A stretch of 64,000 bases of DNA. Origin: Dipylidium caninum. Taxonomy: Eukaryota; Platyhelminthes; Cestoda; Cyclophyllidea; Dipylidiidae. Below are positions 34,587 through 48,327 of the stretch, piece after piece. Both the position numbers and the translations under genes were made by a program. Numbering within the stretch: the first letter of the stretch is position 1; each line of letters starts with the position of its first letter. The notes below the pieces were generated by a model that had not been told where the DNA came from, did not search any database, and saw only the letters and a list, made by a program, of their open reading frames with translations. The stretch spans positions 1,302,001 through 1,366,000 of the forward strand of contig QEYB01000654.1 of the NCBI GenBank assembly GCA_017562135.1. The letters run 5' to 3'.

Positions 34587-37500
34587 CGCACCCAACTTCG
34601 ACGGAAACCGCCAGCAGAAAAACTCTGAAGCGGCGCCTCCTTATTGGCTAAATAAAAGACCATGTCTAACACTAGCTGCGAATTTCGCAACTTTGACTAA
34701 ACTTTGGTCTGATCAATATAAAATAAATATCACCCGGATAAAATATTTTTATTAGCCTACTATTACAATTTAAATTCTTTATAGGAGAATTTTTAAATTT
34801 GACTATGTGGATGCGCTCTCAAAATTCATAACGTAATACCAGCAGCGTTCTGCGACAGGTTCCATCAGTGCGTTTAAACTACAGCCAAACAGGTACATTA
34901 ATTTTGCTTCAAACCGCATTATGAACTGACAGAGACATGAGAAAAACAATATGGGGGATATAATAAAATTGTGGACAACAATACGGTCATAATTACACCA
35001 TTTGTGCCAACCTTAATCAACCCTACGCTATCTCACCATTAATATGGTAAGCATCATTTCAAGACGTAAACAAGCTGTGAGTCGCATTGAGCTAGCCTTT
35101 GCCATCGATAATTCAAACTCTACCTTCTCATGAGTGCTCAAACGGAAGAATATATCGTCCCGTAATAGCAGTTGCTAAGATAAAAGTCTCTTATATGGGT
35201 TGTATATAGATTATCGCATACATACAGTTGTCGAAAATTACGCCACCGTATGACAACTTGATCAGCGGTAAATTGTGTTCTTTTTAAGGCTGACGGTTTG
35301 GACTTTCTCTCCACGTTTTCTGTCTTTCTATTCCCCAGACTGGTGCTCAACATTTTTGCAGTTTGGGACCTTTGATATAACGTCCCACTAATTATTTGCC
35401 CTAGGAATTATAGAAACTTCTTTCATTCGCCCTCTAAGAGTTGTGTGTACATAAGGCGGCATTACAAATAGGCTTTAGACAGGGTAAACAGAAATACTCG
35501 TTAACTGGACGAAACCATCACTATCATAGACAAAGAAGGACCCAGAAATGGACTACATGAGGGTGCTCTGCGTTCGCTGCTTTATGCATCCTTCGAGCAG
35601 TCAAACGGACCTTGGCCCCGTGGGAGATGAAATGGTAAACTGACGACATGCCTTAAAATGAGAAAAAGTATCAAAATAGTACATGCGTTTCTGATTTCAG
35701 AGGGGATATCCCCCCCCCCTTTTGCGGACTAAGCTAGTCGCCTTCCCTCCCTCCTTCCTCCTTCCCGCCAGTGATCTCCAAAAGTCTTAAGAGATTAACG
35801 GCAATTATAACAATGTATTTGATTATTTGGATTTATTAGCAGCTTTGTAGAGCAGATGCCACTATCTCACCTAAAAGCTGTGTCGAGGCGAAAGTGATCT
35901 GTCGACATTCTCAGGTTCGGCGACCTTCGCACTGAGCGTAAAGATAGTGTTTGTGAATGTCAGATCTGTGGGACACTCTATTAACTTTCCTTCATTTCTG
36001 CACTCACTTTGGCAGCGCAATATGATTTTGGTATATACCATGAATTCTGTAATTAATCAGCTACTTATAAGTGGGAATTAAGCAGCCTTGCGTTGGAGGA
36101 GGAGAGGGAATTAGCCAGATGAGGACGACCAATTGGGAGATGGGACGAGGATGTGTGTGAGTGGAAAGCAGGAACAGAGCAGAATGTGGGTCCACTATCC
36201 TCATTCCTTTAATTCTTTGAGGATTCACCCATCCATTCACTCATAACATATGTTACTCATTCCATCGATCGGTCGATCGATCGATCGCCTGCTCACTTCA
36301 CTCATCCATGCCATGAATAACCCAATCAATATAATCGATCAGTCGAGTAATTAGGTCATTCACTCGTTCACTTATTCACAATTCCTTGGCGTGACGAAGC
36401 ATTGCAGAGATCCTACTTGCACGACTTCAGGGGCGTGGAAAGTGCTTCTGATGAGCCTTCAACGTCCTCCAACAAGTGCCGCTCCGTGACGCGCCCAATT
36501 TGCCTCACGTATTCTGCACTTGGAGGGTGCACGCGAGGGCTGCTGTCACCACGGCCATGTCGCCAGCCGCACTGCCCCTCACTTGTGATGAACCAGTCTG
36601 CAATTACAAGGCGACTTCAGCTGACTTGAAGTGGTGCTATGCGGAACTGGCGTCGAGGCTGACCACTTAGACGCACTGGTGGCCTTGACAATTCGTGCAT
36701 TGTGAATGGTCAACTGGTGGGGAGGAGCGCCTAAATTGAAATTGCCTGAATGGACGGAGGGAGGCGGGCGCAGAGATCGGAGGTTCGTAAGGCTGAATCG
36801 TGACCGCAGAAGGACTGGATGTCAAAATTATGCCTGCATAATTCGTGATCCGAGGGCCTACCGATCTAAAGTGACGAGTAGATCTAAACCCCGATGAAAA
36901 GTCCTGTTTTCTTATAAAAGCTCCGTAGTACGGCTAAGATAAGAACTCGTCTCGAAGTAGCATAAATGAGGCGTTTAAAGTCGGGCCTTTGTGAAAAGCT
37001 ATTCACAAATTTTATATGTCCCATAAGCGGTTGGCGGGGGCGGATGAGGCATATTCCATACATAAAAAGGCAGAGAACTGTCCGCACCCCCGTCTTAGTC
37101 TCCATCGCACCGCGCAATCCCCCCACCACACACCCACCCGCTCCGCACCGCCCCGCAGCGAGGGGATTGGCGGGTTGGAGAGGAAAAGCTCGCTGCTGAT
37201 TGGTCTGTTTCACGCGGCCAGTGAGCTCGCAGCAGCTCCTCCACCGTCTCAATTCGGTGATTTCACTTGGGAGAATTTATTAGCCTTGACGGATTACCCG
37301 CTTGACAGGTGATTATTACCAAGTCTTTGATCACATAGACAACCTCTTTTTACCCTTTTTTAAACACTTAAACCACATTTTAAGCCATTTTTTGTGCTTC
37401 AAGTTCTTTACTTGTTACTACAGGTTTTATTAGGAAAACACTTTGACTTTTCACGTTTTTTTAACATCGCCTCTCATTAGCATCAAGGTGAATCTTGAAT

Positions 37501-38840
37501 GGACACAAAGAAGAGTCATAGCGGGTAAAGAGTGGGCGCTTAGTCTTGGAGTAAAGTTGGTTGGCACGAACAATGCATCATCAAAATAGCTTTTAAGGGG
37601 GGAGAATTGGTGGAGAAATCTGAGTCTTCCAACCAAATTACTCAAAAGAAAACCCTGCACTTAACAAGGGGGAGACAAATTCATTTGCAGTGCGATTTAA
37701 TTTGCCCACCTCGAATGGAGACGTAGATTCACAAATGTCAGATAATGTCAAATTGAAGGAGTCTAACAAAATCGTCTGACAACTTACCTTAGATAAGATA
37801 AAAAGCGTCTCACCTTTTAGCACGAGTACGAAGTCGCCTAAATTTGCTCTTTTTTCTTTCCATTTTCAATGAATACTTTTGATTTTTCGCCCCCGGCAGC
37901 CCCCGGTCCACAAGTGGACTCTTCTTTTGCCCCAAATCATCAGTATATCCGAGGCGATAAAAAAACTTCATCTTCCATTTGAAGTGTTCACCTGCCCTAA
38001 GATGTCTACCATCATGGTTGAGTAAAATACAGCGTCCCGAGTTCCCTCCGTGTCGGCTGCCCCCAGCGTCGCCTGGGCGGATAGGAGCTTGTCACTCGGG
38101 GCAGTAAACTCGAGCGGGTAACGACTGATCCCCGTCCCCGTCCTCCTCAGTTCTCTTTCTCTCTCTCGCCCACCCGCCAGTCCCGAACTTGTCCGCTGTT
38201 CAAGAGGCCAGTACGACTTGACGCCGTCTCCCTTGGTGCCTCGTCGCCTTGTCAGTCGATCTTCGGCGCGAAGCGACATCTTCTATGGGTGAAACTCGCT
38301 GCCCACCCGTCCATCCCCCGCCTCCGGGCGGAAATGTATCGGTTGAGTTGATAAACGTCTCTCAGGAAGGCTTACGAGGGGCGGGAGTGGCTGTTTTATT
38401 AGGCTTCGCCTCTCCCTCCGCTTCCCCCCCCTCCCCCCCCGGCATTAGGACTCTCGGACGCATTTCCCACCGGGGAGAGGGACGAGGTGTGATTTCCCTC
38501 CGATGGTCTTCATCTGTCTCTCTTGGCACTCGTCTGTCGAGCCAAAGTCCTCGCTACCTCAGTGGTTCCGTCGAATTCCCACCTTGTCTTCCTTTTAGTC
38601 TTCCCCTTGTCCCCCTTACCCCCGCCTCGGCCCCCTCAAATCTCGCAAATCGTGTGGTCGCTCGTCTTAGAGGTGTGTGGCGATTTCGCCTCCGAAGGGT
38701 TTTTAGTTGGGACCCAGTTTACAGGCCTGTCGTGTTAGGCGATGGAGGTTGGAAGAGAGGACAGCCACGAGGGCTCAACGCCGCCTGCTGAAGACCAAAA
38801 GGCCTCCGCGGTTAAACGGACCCCGAAGCCGATGGCAGAG
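34587..38840. other. Long intergenic stretch, no gene recognised
   Basis: AT-rich to about 36.4 kb, then increasingly GC-rich. It contains a GATC tandem repeat at 36,262-36,288 and a poly-C run near 35,710. Short open frames lack splice context or domain similarity. It is upstream of both UBE2G2 and RASGRF, which diverge, so regulatory sequences are likely but none can be named. Confidence 0.5.
36262..36288. repeat. GATC tetranucleotide repeat
   Basis: Six to seven ATCG/GATC units; the unit is self-complementary, so the whole tract is palindromic. Confidence 0.85.
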
Positions 38841-39090
38841 AGGCAGTCGGCCAAGCCTCTTCTGTCCGGACCGGTTGTGGAGGAGGAGGAGGAGGAAGTA
38901 CGAATTGTTGAACCCGATGCAGAGACAGAGGAAGGCGGGAATTTAGGAATATTTCATGCTCCCGGAGACCGTCTAGCAGACCTCTCCAACCCTGCACTCC
39001 AAAATTAGACAGACATCGTTCCCCGGCGTCTGGACAAGGATCTTCCGGCGGCCAGAGCAGATAATTCACCTCTGTTGAAGTCCTTCTTGA
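38841..39090 (+). pseudogene. Decayed direct copy of the COPB2 last exon
   Basis: The translated stretch SAKPLLSGPVVEEEEEE, RIVEPDA, ETEEGGNLGIF and DRLADL parallels the COPB2 C-terminus ([42 protein letters not shown]) at 31,112-31,340. Several internal segments are missing, and a stop occurs at 39,006-39,008 where COPB2 continues; similarity seems to go on weakly past it (CAGACATC). It sits in an 88-codon open frame starting at 38,742, whose first part has no COPB2 similarity. It probably is a duplicated exon fragment, as no WD40 or solenoid exons accompany it. A small expressed gene captured from it cannot be excluded. Confidence 0.75.
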
Positions 39091-41797
39091 CACTCGAGGC
39101 AAGAAATCGCATTGCTGGCATTGAATTCGTGTTCTCTCGCAACATCGCTCGGTTCAGGCAGGAGTCCTGGCGTCGATTTGACTGTGGACGGGAACTGCTG
39201 CCAGAACGAAGATCCCTCAGGCGCCGTCACACTTCGTCCGCTACTTATCCAGTCGACGGTGTCCGCGTCGGTGGTTGAAAGACGCCACGCCACGACGCGG
39301 GGGGGCAGTGAAGCCCCGCTGGAGGTGTCGGTTGAGGCAGCAGGTCAATTCTTTTGGATGTGGGGACTGGGTGGCGCGAGGAGGCCTGGAATGTTTTACT
39401 CCTACCACGCAGACGACTGTGTTGGAGACCTTTTTTGCGTCGTCTCAGAAAAGAATCTCTCTTGAATGTGCAGGATAATGAAAAGGCCTCCCAGAAGTCA
39501 TCTTAACGCCCCAGGAACCTTCTCTCCCCCTCGTTTTGAGCATGTTCACTGGCCAGATGCCTGTCCACTCCACGATACGTCCACAATTACTCACTTGTCC
39601 CCCTTCCCACCTCGCATGTGGTCAGGGGAGTCTGAATTTCGCAAAGTGTGATGAATGTGACTGAGTGTAACCCTCCGCCAAGCCGGGCGGGGGGGAGGGA
39701 AACTCGATGAAGCTGGTCTCCACTTCCTCGGCGAGGCGATTTCGGGCAGACCAGACAGCGTCGACCCTCTCGCTGTGCGGTGGGGGCATTTGCGAGGCGT
39801 AACCAAACAGCGGCCGTCGCCTCCTCCCCACCCCCCACTGCCCGCCCTCCGCCCCCACGAGCCCCACCCGCACCGCACCACATCGCGTCGCGCAGTAGTG
39901 CAAAATATCCCCAATTGGGGAAGGTGGGCTGTTTATTTTTTAACTGCGTCGCAATTTGGCGGCAGACCGGACGCCGAGGAAGAGACGACGTCGGCAGGCG
40001 CTTGTTCAGCCGGCCAGTGTATTTGAACACTGCGCCTGCGCATCGGTGACGTCTGTGGCTCCTGTGAAGAAGTTTCGTTTTGTCTCCCACGGGAGAGAAG
40101 AAACGATAGCCCTGTTCTAGGCATGACACACTTCAAGACTAGTAAACTGAAATGCCGTCAAATTCCTCGTGCTCTCGCTTCCTCCGAAAGCCCACGTGTC
40201 ACACATGTGTGACGGAGGTTTTCTCTCCCTAGCAGGACCCATGTTGACTGGATAAACGCGGCTTTGTTGAGTTTGCTACATGGTAAACAAAACCAGGAGT
40301 GGTCTATGGCATCGCCAGCCTGAGGTGGCCGAGGGGCTTGGATTCGCGGGGAACTGGGGCATCTGGGATCAGACACATCTGCCCCAACCCTTCCTCGCCG
40401 TCTGCGTCTGCCGAGGCCAAATGACTGCCGCAATGGCAGAACCGCTTGTTGAAGTCGCGGACCCGATGCTTTCATCCCGAGAGGGCGCCCGCTCTCGCCC
40501 CACCGGGTCGTAGGTCACGCCGCGTAGGGCAGGCGGGTGTTGAGGGGCAAAAACTCGCCCAGTTCAACCTTCTCCACTGGACCTGTGACGAGAACACTCT
40601 CTTCCCGGCCACTGGCGACAAATATCTACTCACCTTATTCACTGGGTTCAGGACGCTCAAACTTAAGCGGAAACAAGAATTTCGGTTCGGAAATTCCATC
40701 ATTTACCAAAACATTTCTATTTCTTCTGTCTATTCGTGTGTCTTCGCCTCAAATCGGTCGAAAAACATTCTTTTCCCGGGGCTGAGGGCGTCTAATTGAC
40801 CGAGAGAGGGAGATTGTCGTTGGTGGATGCTCTCCTTTCTCCCTCGAATGCATCCTCGCGCCGCCTGTCCCAGCGATGTCTCGCAGGCCTGGGCCTCCTC
40901 GCCAGCCGAGTCGGCCCCTCCCGTTTCCACCTCCTGGCAGGCGCTTAACGCCCTCTCCCCGTCGTTAATTACACGCTCTGGCCTCATTTATTTAAATTAC
41001 TGCGTCAGTTCGTTGTCCACCTAAAGCCAAAACACAAGAGACATGAGTTTGCAAAGTGGGGGGGGGTGACGGGGGGGTGGGGGACGGCGAATCTTCACAC
41101 TGCTCTGTGATTGGCCGGTTTGCCGATTCCCCAGTATATTTTGGGAGTCATTGCAACAACAGGCGTCTGTTCCTCTCGCTCCTCCGATTTTCGTCAGTTA
41201 AGAAATCAGGTTTTTTTCGCCACCAAACACCAGGCGTCTGATCGTCTCGTTGACTGGAGCCTCAAGAGTTTCCACTCACCCTATCACCTCCTTCCTGTTC
41301 CGCTTTGCCACCGTCGCACGCTCTAGGGCAAATTGGCAAGAAATTGAGCAGACTGATTCGTATTAAAAAAAGAAGGAAGAGGCGCAAAAGTCACCGAACT
41401 CCTTCCCCTTTTTATCGCCTCTTTCTCCTCCTCCTCCTCCTCTCTCCCCGCCTTGGCCGGGGCGACGGGAGCGGAGAACGTGAAGGAGCCACCGACACCC
41501 CGCCTCTCTCCATTCTCCACCAGGTTAGAGAGAAGACTCTTGTTTTTTTATGTTGCGAGACAAAAGATGACATCGTCAGTGCCTCGCCTTCCCGCCCTCT
41601 CCGCCTCCCCCTCCGCCCCGTGGCCTTCATTGTCTTCCGGCTGGGAGAGGAATTTAAGTCCTCACCTCGCCCACCGTCTAACATAGTCACGGAGTAGCCG
41701 CTGAAAGATTAACTTGGAGTTTCTACACCGCCTCGCCGCCCTCTGGTCCGCGGTGACGATCGCTATCTCTCCGGTTTTCTTCCTTGTAGACTGCATA
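39091..41797. other. GC-rich 5' flank of the RASGRF gene
   Basis: CpG-rich DNA with many overlapping low-complexity open frames and no recognisable domain. Because the first coding RASGRF exon is preceded by an acceptor-like TTCCTTGTAG ten bases before the ATG, one or more 5' untranslated exons and the promoter probably lie here. Confidence 0.5.
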
Positions 41798-44700
41798 ATG
41801 CCGATGTCGTTGCGACTAATGCAGACGCAATTCAACTATCTGGCCACGAAGGCGAGAGAGAACAGTCAGGCAACGATGTCGGGCTACTTGTGGAAGAAGA
41901 ACGCCTTCTCGGGCAAATGGAAACAACGGTGAGACGCGAGATTGCTCAATTGCTGGGGGAGGAAGGTGGCCGACAGCGGCGAGGGCATCGGCGGAATGGC
42001 TTCTGGACGTAGAATTTCAACGAAAAATAAGTCTGGTTTTTGCGATTAAATCCTCGGGGGCTTCTTGCAAACTGGCTGCCACGGTTATCCGAACCTTAAT
42101 TAACCGAGTCGCCATCGGAGGTTCTCATCCGGCTTATTCTGACCCCCTTCATTTTGCTATTGCGTCAGAACTTTAACATTAATGTTTGTTTCGCCCCCTC
42201 ATGAGGACCGGTATCTTGCTCGCATCTGAGATCTCGAAGTTTTCGTAGGACGACGCTCCGCCCTGGGGACCCCACCGATATCAATTGGGCGTGGTGGCTG
42301 ATGGGATTTAAGTAGTATTCCCAAGTCACCGAAATTGGGAAAAGTGTCTGACTCAGCGTCAAGACAAAAAGGGACGGGCGACGTTGTGATGCCTCATTGA
42401 GGCGGCTTCAGGATCGTAAGACGGCACAAGACTATTGTCTTACTCTACTTCAAATGAACACCGGTTTTTTCAGGAAGCCTCTTTTTTCCCTTCTCATCCT
42501 CACCTCTTCGGCAATCTTACTGTCTCGGCAACAAGTGCCATTGTTGGCAGACGAAATGACGACGCCATCCTCCTGTTAACCTCTGTGCCAGTCCACCCTG
42601 AAGCAGCAAGACGGAGAGCAGTGGGATGGCATTCTGGGGGCGGAGGGGCAACCGAAACCCCTCGTCTCCCCCGTTTCCCCGGAGTCCCGGTTTTTCCTCT
42701 CCCATGGGAAGGACACTTTATGGCCGTCTGACCTGCTAGCAGGGACAGACTGCAGGCGATGCAGGTAGGGGAGAAATCCTCTCGGACGCCTCCATGACCT
42801 TGACGAGTAGTGTCTAAAATTGTGGAGTTGGGCAAGGGACGAGATTGTCTCCGCATCCACATCTCTCTAAAGGTCAGATGGGCGAGAAGGGGAAGAGAGA
42901 GAGAGAAAGAAACGAGTGCTCGAAACCTCCTGTCCCCACGTCCAACTGTCGCTCTTCCAGCTGTCCTGAGTGATGGAAGCGAGATTAACCGGAGAGGTGC
43001 TGTGACACCGTGTCATGATTCTTAAGACGGAGGAGAGAATCGTCTCCTTTAAATTGTCAACACGTCTCCTTATAATTACGCGACGAGTTGGGCGGTCGTG
43101 AGGTTTCTTTGCTTCCGACTTCACCTACTTGTTGGAAATCGCTTGTCATTCTGGGCGGAACAAGCAACCTGGTTAGAGAAAACCTTCCTTCGGAATTAGA
43201 AACGCGCCGCGTAACCGCTCCAGCCCCGCCATTCAGAAACTCCCGCAAAAAAATAATTTGGGCGCTCTGTAGTCCCCTGCTTTCGACGGAACGGGTCCTT
43301 TCCGCCTCGGACGCCTTCGTAGGCGACTGGATTCATGAGGGTGTTGAATCGCCTTCGCGCGACGGTAACGTGGAGGACTTTCACCAGAACGAAAGGGTAA
43401 AGGTCGGCGAGAGCAAACAGTTTGCAGCCCTTGGAACCGCCTTATTTGCTGGAATTGGACTAAGGGAATGGGCGGAGGCAGCGAACGCGCGACCCAACCT
43501 CGAGGACGCCTTCTTCTCCACCTCCCTTCGGCAGACGACACGGCGCCGACGACGTCTACCCCGGCCAGTCCACTGCTGTGCCGAACGCATACCACGAAAG
43601 TGTCTAGAAAAACGGCCTCCAGGGGTCGATACTACTCTTTTAATTTCAGTTACCTTTTGCGGCAATTTCAATGTGTGACTTCTCTGCAGCGCACATCATT
43701 ACGACCTTGCGTTTGTATTTCGTTAAGACCATGGCTTTTTATAATTCTCACTCCAGGTACTTTGTCCTCTACCAAAATCTACTCTTCCAATTCGAGTCGG
43801 ACAACTTGGACAAGGCGCCCTGCGACATGGCACTGTTGGAGAGCGCCTATTGCGAGAAGACCCACGTCCTCCGAACATCGCGCGACACGCACGCGCCTCC
43901 CCAACACGGCGTGAGTCCCCTTGTAGTTAGACCGGCCAGAACGAGATTAGCCAAAGCGAATCTACAGTGGCTTTGTCGCCATGAAACTCGAGGGGAGGCC
44001 AAGTGAGGGGCGTTTTGAGCAGCAGTGGCCAGTCGTAGGTGACCAGTCGAGAGGCGCAGAGGCAGCGGGCGGCAGGCTGGTGCGGTCGTTATCGCAGCAC
44101 CGGTGGCCAGGACGAAGGCCTGAGTGGAGTGGACTTTCAGCACACGTCGCGGCGCGGCGAACGCCGTGAGACGTGAGGTTGAGCAGACAGGTGGGCGGAC
44201 TTGCAGGCGGGCGGGTCGGGCACGCGACGGGGGAGGAGACTCTTCAAGTCACCAACCCATAATTACACGTCTTGAGACTGTGTTGACGTTTGCACGGAGC
44301 ATTGCTACGCCTTCTCGCTGCCCGACTCCTCCGGGCGCACTGATCCTGCACGGTGGACGAGGCTGGCTCAGCGGTGCTCCACCTTCTCTCCTAATTAACT
44401 CCTTCAACTGCCATCGCGGGGGTGACAAAAGCTGTCACTTTTCCTCCCGAAACACCCAAAGTTGTTTTAAGTTTTACTCTTTTTTGTTCATCCCACTTGA
44501 TGGAGGTTAATGCGGCCGAGGTGGTTGTTTCGCTCCACGTTTAATGACTGGCGTCCGGTCTTTTTCTTGTCACCATTAAAATCCTGTCCTCGCAACACCG
44601 CTCCCGGGTAGGAGTATGACAGGGGCGTCGACAAACACTGAGGCTCCACTCATTTACGGGCAACTTACGGCTCGGGTCGGTGTCCGGTCTGCGAAGCTGT

Positions 44701-47700
44701 TCGCCTCTCGCGGTCAAGGACAACGCGAACTCCTCCTCCTCCCCCCCCCGGTGTGGGAGACGGCTCCTCACCATGACAGAGTATCGTCGTGGTGGACGGA
44801 AGCCATTGGCGGATGAAATGCGTCTCCTGCTACAATTATTGTTCGCTTGAAATCTATTTTAGCACTGTTTCACGATATGCTACCTGCCGAAACGTCGGAA
44901 GTACTACGAACTGCGAGCGGACAGTGAGGAGAACTGCGACGATTGGATTGCAGCCATCCGCGGGTCAAGGTGAGCGAGTGAGGTTAGGAAGAAGAGGATA
45001 ACCGCTTGACGGGGCAGTGGGAGGGGAACTCTCCGATGGGGCCAACTTTCGTCCCGCCTCGCGTAACCTCACGTTAAACTAACGGGCTCTCGACTGGCCT
45101 GTAATGAGACACCGTTGGGCGCTCTCCCCTTCCTCTCTGGCCTCGTAGCAACTGTTTTCACTGGTGGTGGCCGGCCACAGCGTATGGGGGGGCAAATTAG
45201 CCCGCCAGTTCTTTATCTTCCCCTACCAGGTGGAAGGGGGACGGAGCGCGTTGGCGGAAAGAGCAGAAGAAGAAGAGCAGGAGGACCACGACGACAACGA
45301 CGATGGCGACGAGGGGAAGGAGGGGCTGCCAGATCGTTTAGAGCCGCTCTAAGGGAGAGAAGGGCCTGGTTGGGGATGCGATTCCCTGCATCCAAATAAT
45401 CCCCAGTCTCCAGAGGCCGGCAACCTGATACGGCGGCGCGAAGGCAGCTAAGGAAACCCTCCTCCCCGCAAATATCACTCGTCATAACAACAACACCAAC
45501 AATTCGAGAGCCTCCTCACCTCGTAGCCGTTGCCCCTAACTCCAACGAGGAGGACGTGTCAGTCAGACGTCGCAGTACGCAGTTAAGGGGGGAAGTGGGG
45601 ACGTGGGAGGAAGAGGCGGACGTCGGGACTGGGGTGGGGGCCTGTGATAGCTCCGCATTTTCTCCGAGAGGAGAGGTAGATTGACGAAATGATCACGAAT
45701 TGCGGTGGGTGGCAAGAATAGGGAGTGACGAGGAGCCGACCGGAGGTTGGGGAGTGGAAGGTCCAGCCGGCGGTCCAATTTGATTGATTGGAGGAGGAGG
45801 AGGCCTCTCGCTCCCCCCCCCCTTCCCCTGGACGTAATCCTCAGGCTCGAGGAGAGACACCAGTTGTTTATGACGAGGACCATCAAATCGGTTGCGAGGG
45901 GACTGCTGCTGAAAGCCTCCCTCGGACGGGGAAGAAGCTCTCTCATCAACTCCTCGGGTGGAGACACGTGAGGCCGCGTAGTTGAATCCACGCGGAAGAA
46001 TTGGTTAAGGGGAAGTAGACGTGGGATGAGATGAGTTGGGTGGAGTCTCCTCGAGTGGAGTGGAGGAGGGCGGGGACGACAAAGGCTGTCTGGAAATGAA
46101 GAGACCCGGCGAGGAGGGGGAGAAGGAAACACGGAGCGGAATGAAGGAGGAGGAGGAGAAGGTAGGAGGATGCGTGGTGCTCCTGGCCCTCGCTTGCCTT
46201 GCATCGGCTCGTCCACCGGCTCCGCACACAGGCATCTCGGCCCGGGACAACGCGGCGGTGGTGGCGGCGGCGGCGGTGGTTGTGTGAGGGCGCGAGGAAG
46301 CGAGACGAGCCCGGTGGGAAAGAGCCACGACGACGAGTGGTTTGCCAGTGCGCGTGGTGTTAGCGGAGGCGAAGTGGGAGTCCTTGCCTTGCAGGTATTG
46401 CAGCGTGGTGGAGTCGAGGCAGGAGTTGAAGGAGAATCAGGCCTACTTGTTGCAGATCCTCGAGACTGAGCGCAAGGCCAAAATGCAGTACCTGCGACAG
46501 ACGGACGAGCTGGAGGCGGAGATCAGGAAGCTCAAAAACGAGGTGAGTGATGCTCCGCTGCCTTGTCGGAGGGAGGAGGGCCGGAGAGGGGGGGGGGGGC
46601 AAGCGGGCGGGCAAAGTAGGGTGAATGAGGGGTCGTCGATGATTGCAGTGGCTCCGGGTGTGCAGCGGAGCTGAAGGAGCCGTCCTAACAGCGTCGTCAT
46701 CAACAGCCGCAGCGGATGGTGTGGCAGAGGAGGAGGAGGACGAGGAGGAGGAGGAGGGCGGGGGAGGCGGGAGGAGGTGGAGATGCGATCGACTGTTGCC
46801 AAGTCCGTTGACGTCTACGAGTGCGCACGGAGTCGCGTCGGCCAGACGTGTGTCCAACAGCAACCGCCGCCTTCTTCAACTTGCCTCGGTGTGGCCGACT
46901 GGGTCCATCACCTCCGCACTCGCCCGCCCCTACGACTTCGCCAAACTGCGGCCGTGGATCCATCTGTGTCACCTTCATGAAGTCATCCGTCCACTCACTC
47001 GCCTTTTCGCTTGTCAGTGCTTCGACACGTTCAACTTGATCCATGTCTCTTTCGCGTCTTCATCACTGCTGCTGCCGATCTTCGTCGTCTAGCACGCACA
47101 GACACTCGAAATCACCTTCTCCCATCGCCCGCCACTCATACGTGACTGGGGAAAATGGGGTTAGAGGCGAAGAACCGAGGACGGCAGGATGGCGGGTCTT
47201 CAACTGGCGAGTCTCCGCCCTCGACACCCAACTCAAATTGTTGCCTGTTCCATGCGGTTTCGCGGGGAAGCTTCTGTCCACCTCGTGTTTGTCGAGACGC
47301 GTCCTCCTCTAAAGTGGGTAACAGCAGCGGACGGAGTGGACGAGTGGACGTGAATCCCGGACCCTGAAGCTTGCCCTTCGGGGGCTTCTCCTGTCCCCGG
47401 AGGCTGCCAACACGAGTGCTCGGCCACAGGCCTGTTTGCCGACTGCGGCGACGGCTGGCGAGGAGACGATGACACTGCAGTGGGGCCGGTGGGCGAGAAG
47501 GTGTGGCTGGCGCCCCACATTTGCCAATGTTTTTTTTCATTCCAGCTGAACGCCATTGTTCCAGTGAGGCCGAGCAAATGCCTGCCGACGGAGGAGTCCA
47601 TCCAACTGGGGAAGATCAAAAAGGTGAGTCTGGTGCCCTGCACGGGTGCGGCAGCGGTCTCGGGTGCCGAGCTTCGCCGCATGAACGGGCGGTGTGGAGC

Positions 47701-48276
47701 TGTGTCACGGACGGGCGGGATGTGGGTGTTGGCGCGAAGATGCACCCTCAGGACAACCCCCCGACGCCCCACCACCGGAGGGGGAGAGCAGTGGTGACGG
47801 AAGCCGACGCAGAGACGAATGAATTGTCGAACAAGGAGCCACATGATGGGAGGGCGGGGTTGTGGCTGCCTCTCTCCTCCACTACCTTCATCCGCCGTCC
47901 GTCGGTGCGCCTGTCCGTGCGTGCGAGCCTCCCCCCACGAGGGGAAGGCCACACTGGAGTTGCGACGAGTTGTGGGGTGTGTGTGAGCTTGGTCGACTTC
48001 AGAACAGTTTCCGTAGGCGGAAGCCACCGACGCGGTCTCGAGGCTGGCCCTTCGAATCTCTCTTTTTCTCCTCCTCCCGGCGCCCCGATCGCTGTCTACT
48101 TATATTTGCCCTAAGTAGTATCGACGCGCCTGAAGTGTCTCGCGTCCCTTTGGAGTCAGGGGGTGCCACTAGGGGCTTCTGGAGGGGAGGGGAGGGGAGC
48201 GGAGGTTGTGGTGGAGGGTGGGGCGAGCACGCGGGTGTGTGTGGCGACGAAGCCTCCCCCCGAGTGCCCCCTTTCC

Positions 48277-48327
<51 letters not shown>

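Noticed and set aside
36262..36288. Palindromic GATC array as a possible origin or protein-binding cluster
   Set aside because: A tetranucleotide microsatellite explains it; no conserved flanking elements.
38249..38791. 180-codon plus-strand frame upstream of the COPB2 fragment
   Set aside because: Low-complexity Ser/Pro/Arg sequence, no homology, not in the frame of the COPB2-like part.
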